Assembly: GCA_963704595.1 (NCBI GenBank)
Contig: OY969922.1
Location: forward strand, 1,674,001-1,738,000
DNA: 64,000 bases
Direction: 5' to 3'
Origin: Acuticoccus sp963704595
Lineage (GTDB): Bacteria > Pseudomonadota > Alphaproteobacteria > Rhizobiales > Amorphaceae
Shown here: in pieces, positions 62,511 through 64,000 of the stretch
Layout: the number at the start of each line of letters is the position of its first letter
Position numbering within the stretch: the first letter of the stretch is position 1
Made by a program: the position numbers and the translations under genes
Notes under the pieces: model-generated
Told to the model about the DNA's origin: nothing
Database searches by the model: none
The model's input: only the letters and a program-made list of their open reading frames with translations

Positions 62511-63785
62511 TTATTGGTAGCCTTCGGGGAAGGGGTCCGGCTCGACGAGGTCGTCGGTCTCGTAGACGACCTCGTACTGGCCGTTCGCGAGCGCGTGGCC
62601 GACGCGGGTCTTGGACCAGAGGTGATGGTTCTCGTGGATCCGCACGTAGCCTTCGGGCGCCTTGTCGAACTCGATGCCGGGGGAGGCCTCGCGCACCTTG
62701 TCGACGTCGAACGAGCCGGCCTTCTCGACCGCTGCCTTCCACAGCCACGGGCCGAGGTAGGCGGCCTGCGTCACGTCGCCGATCACCATGTCCTCGCCCC
62801 ACATTTCCTTGAAGGCGGCGACGAATTCCTGGTTGTTCTCGTTCGGCAGGCACTGGAAGTACTTCATGCAGGCGTAGGCGCCCTCGATGTTCTCGCCGCC
62901 GATGCCGCGGATCTCGTCCTCGGTGACCGAGATGGTGAGGAGGAGGGGCGCCTCCTCGGTCATGTCGATGCCGGCCGCCTTCAGCTGCTTGTAGAAGGCG
63001 ACGTTCGAGCCGCCGACGACGATGGCGTAGATCACGTCGGGCTTGCGAAGGCGGATCTTGTTGATGACCGAGTTGAACTGGGTGTGGCCGAGCGGGTAGT
63101 AATCCTCGCCGACCACCTTGGCGCCATCGAGGAACTTCTCGATGTGCGCCCGCGCGATCTTGTTGGACGTGCGCGGCCAGATGTAGTCCGACCCCAGGAG
63201 GTAGAAGGTCTTGGCACCCTTCTCGCGGCTGACCCAGTCGAGACCCGCGATGATCTGCTGGGTGGCTTCCTGGCCGGTGTAGATGACGTTGGGGCTCTCC
63301 TCGAGTCCTTCATAGAAGGTCGGGTAGTAGAGGAAGCCGTTATACTGCTCGAACACCGGCAGCACCGCTTTCCGCGATGCCGACGTCCAGCAGCCCATCA
63401 CCGAGGCCACCTTGTCGTTGACGAGGAGCTTGCGCGCCTTCTCGGCGAAGGTCGGCCAGTCGGACGCGCCGTCTTCCTGGATGAACTCGATCTTGCGGCC
63501 GAGGATGCCGCCCTGCGCGTTGATCTGCTCGATGGCGAGCTTTTCGGCCTGGACCGAGCCCGTTTCCGAGATCGCCATGGTGCCGGTGACGGAGTGCAGG
63601 ATGCCGATGGTCACCGTGTCGTCGGTGACGGCGAGGCCGGTGGTGTTCACCTCCGCGGTGGGAAAGTCCTGCGCGCGCAGTGCCTTCGGCATGAAGAGTG
63701 CAGCGGACAGCGCCGCCGTGCCCATCATCATGTTGCGGCGGCTGAGCGGCATGAAGGGCCGCTTCGTCTTGTCTTGTTCGCTCAT
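62511..63785 (-). CDS. urtA: urea/amide ABC transporter substrate-binding protein UrtA (Tat-type leader)
   Basis: Periplasmic type I binding protein of 424 residues. The leader PLSRRNMMMGTAALSAALFM has a twin-arginine motif, so it is probably exported folded by Tat. The mature part has VTIGILHSVTGTMAISETGS, AIEQINAQGGILGRKIEFIQ, GCWTSASRKAVLPVFEQYNG, LLYYPT-type FLYYPTFYEGLEESPNVIYT and GSDYIWPRTSNKIARAHIEK, which are typical of UrtA/FmdD receptors. The ATG at 63785 follows GAGGAG by 5 nt. With fmdA and fmdB downstream, amides (formamide, acetamide) or urea are the likely ligands. Confidence 0.93.
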   Translation of the reverse strand: MSEQDKTKRPFMPLSRRNMMMGTAALSAALFMPKALRAQDFPTAEVNTTGLAVTDDTVTIGILHSVTGTMAISETGSVQAEKLAIEQINAQGGILGRKIEFIQEDGASDWPTFAEKARKLLVNDKVASVMGCWTSASRKAVLPVFEQYNGFLYYPTFYEGLEESPNVIYTGQEATQQIIAGLDWVSREKGAKTFYLLGSDYIWPRTSNKIARAHIEKFLDGAKVVGEDYYPLGHTQFNSVINKIRLRKPDVIYAIVVGGSNVAFYKQLKAAGIDMTEEAPLLLTISVTEDEIRGIGGENIEGAYACMKYFQCLPNENNQEFVAAFKEMWGEDMVIGDVTQAAYLGPWLWKAAVEKAGSFDVDKVREASPGIEFDKAPEGYVRIHENHHLWSKTRVGHALANGQYEVVYETDDLVEPDPFPEGYQ

Positions 63786-63863
63786 CGTGCTCCTCGCATC
63801 GTGTTCGGTTGGCGAAACAGGGGCGCGGGGCGCGCCGCCGATGTGAAGGAGCATCGCTGAGCG

Positions 63864-63896
63864 TGTTGCGTCGCAACAATGGGTGGTCCTACCCAT
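63864..63896. promoter_or_regulatory. tandem palindromes upstream of urtA
   Basis: TGTTGCGTCGCAACA at 63864-63878 is a perfect 15-bp palindrome, followed immediately by ATGGGT-N6-ACCCAT at 63879-63896, a perfect 6-bp inverted repeat. Both lie 79-111 bp before the urtA start codon. They look like binding sites for one or two dimeric regulators of the amide/urea operon. They do not match the NtrC consensus. Confidence 0.5.
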
Positions 63897-64000
63897 GGCG
63901 CTAGGTATTTCTGGGGGGCATTCTGGCAAAAGCGGGCCGGCGCTCTGGCGGACTTTGTGCCGATATGCGCGCCGGGTTCGCGGCGACCGAATTATGTTGC

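Noticed and set aside
63897..64000. Sigma-54 promoter upstream of urtA
   Set aside because: A GG-N10-GC arrangement can be found, but the bases around it (CGGCAC and CCGC) fit the consensus poorly.

Overview
The window is a GC-rich chromosomal segment, coding on both strands, from an alphaproteobacterium, most likely a Hyphomicrobiales (Rhizobiales)-type and possibly marine organism. Four things point there. The gene order is trpD-trpC-moaC-moeA-lexA. The lexA operator is GAAC-N7-GAAC, the alphaproteobacterial SOS box. A heat-shock gene has a CTTGAA-N17-CCAAAT promoter followed by a ROSE-like thermosensor leader. The window is also rich in TRAP and ABC importers for organic acids, sugars and amides. 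I see no phage, insertion sequence or CRISPR array.

Layout. 0-6.5 kb: an acyl-CoA dehydrogenase fragment diverges from an operon of a TRAP importer (dctPQM-like), a CoA-transferase, an enoyl-CoA hydratase and a shikimate-dehydrogenase-like enzyme. This looks like uptake, CoA activation and beta-oxidation-type breakdown of a carboxylic acid. 6.5-18.7 kb: housekeeping genes (holC, rnhB, a radical SAM protein, moaB, maeB, a lytic transglycosylase, an AmpD-like amidase, a J-domain protein, an alpha/beta hydrolase, a small heat-shock protein, kdsB). 18.7-22.4 kb: a bufferin-type operon (DUF2282 precursor, DUF692 enzyme, DUF2063 partner, DoxX protein) followed by a threonine-aldolase-like gene. 23.4-27.0 kb: a ribose-type (CUT2) ABC importer. 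27.1-32.8 kb: an amide-ligase cluster with a YbdK-type carboxylate-amine ligase, two different ATP-grasp ligases and two serine hydrolases, transcribed toward the ABC genes. 33-41.4 kb: a GST, a ceramidase-family membrane protein, tpiA, ppiD, trpD, trpC, moaC, moeA and lexA. 41.8 kb: tRNA-Ser(CGA). 42.5-46.7 kb: a second TRAP system with a flavin oxidoreductase. 46.8-48.1 kb: an RTX calcium-binding protein. 48.6-51.1 kb: a DMT exporter, a spermidine-synthase-like protein and an SDR. 51.3-56.8 kb: a second CUT2 sugar ABC system with two permeases and a TIM-barrel isomerase. 57.1-63.8 kb: an amide/urea unit of formamidase (fmdA), FmdB and an urtABCDE importer.

A striking property of the sequence is that at least 13 positions, in nine genes on both strands, carry one extra base that breaks an otherwise intact, homologous reading frame. 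They fall in trpC, moeA, lexA, urtB, urtE, a sugar permease, both ATP-grasp genes and a hydrolase. Every shift has the same sense. Because essential or housekeeping genes are hit and the proteins read well on both sides of each site, I treat these as intact genes with probable insertion errors in the sequence rather than as decay. The genes are annotated over their full span with the break positions given. trpC and moaC are also joined in one frame with no stop or start between them.

The most interesting stretches are the amide-ligase cluster (27.1-32.8 kb), the bufferin operon (19.8-22.4 kb), and the heat-shock promoter with its thermosensor leader (17.1-17.24 kb).
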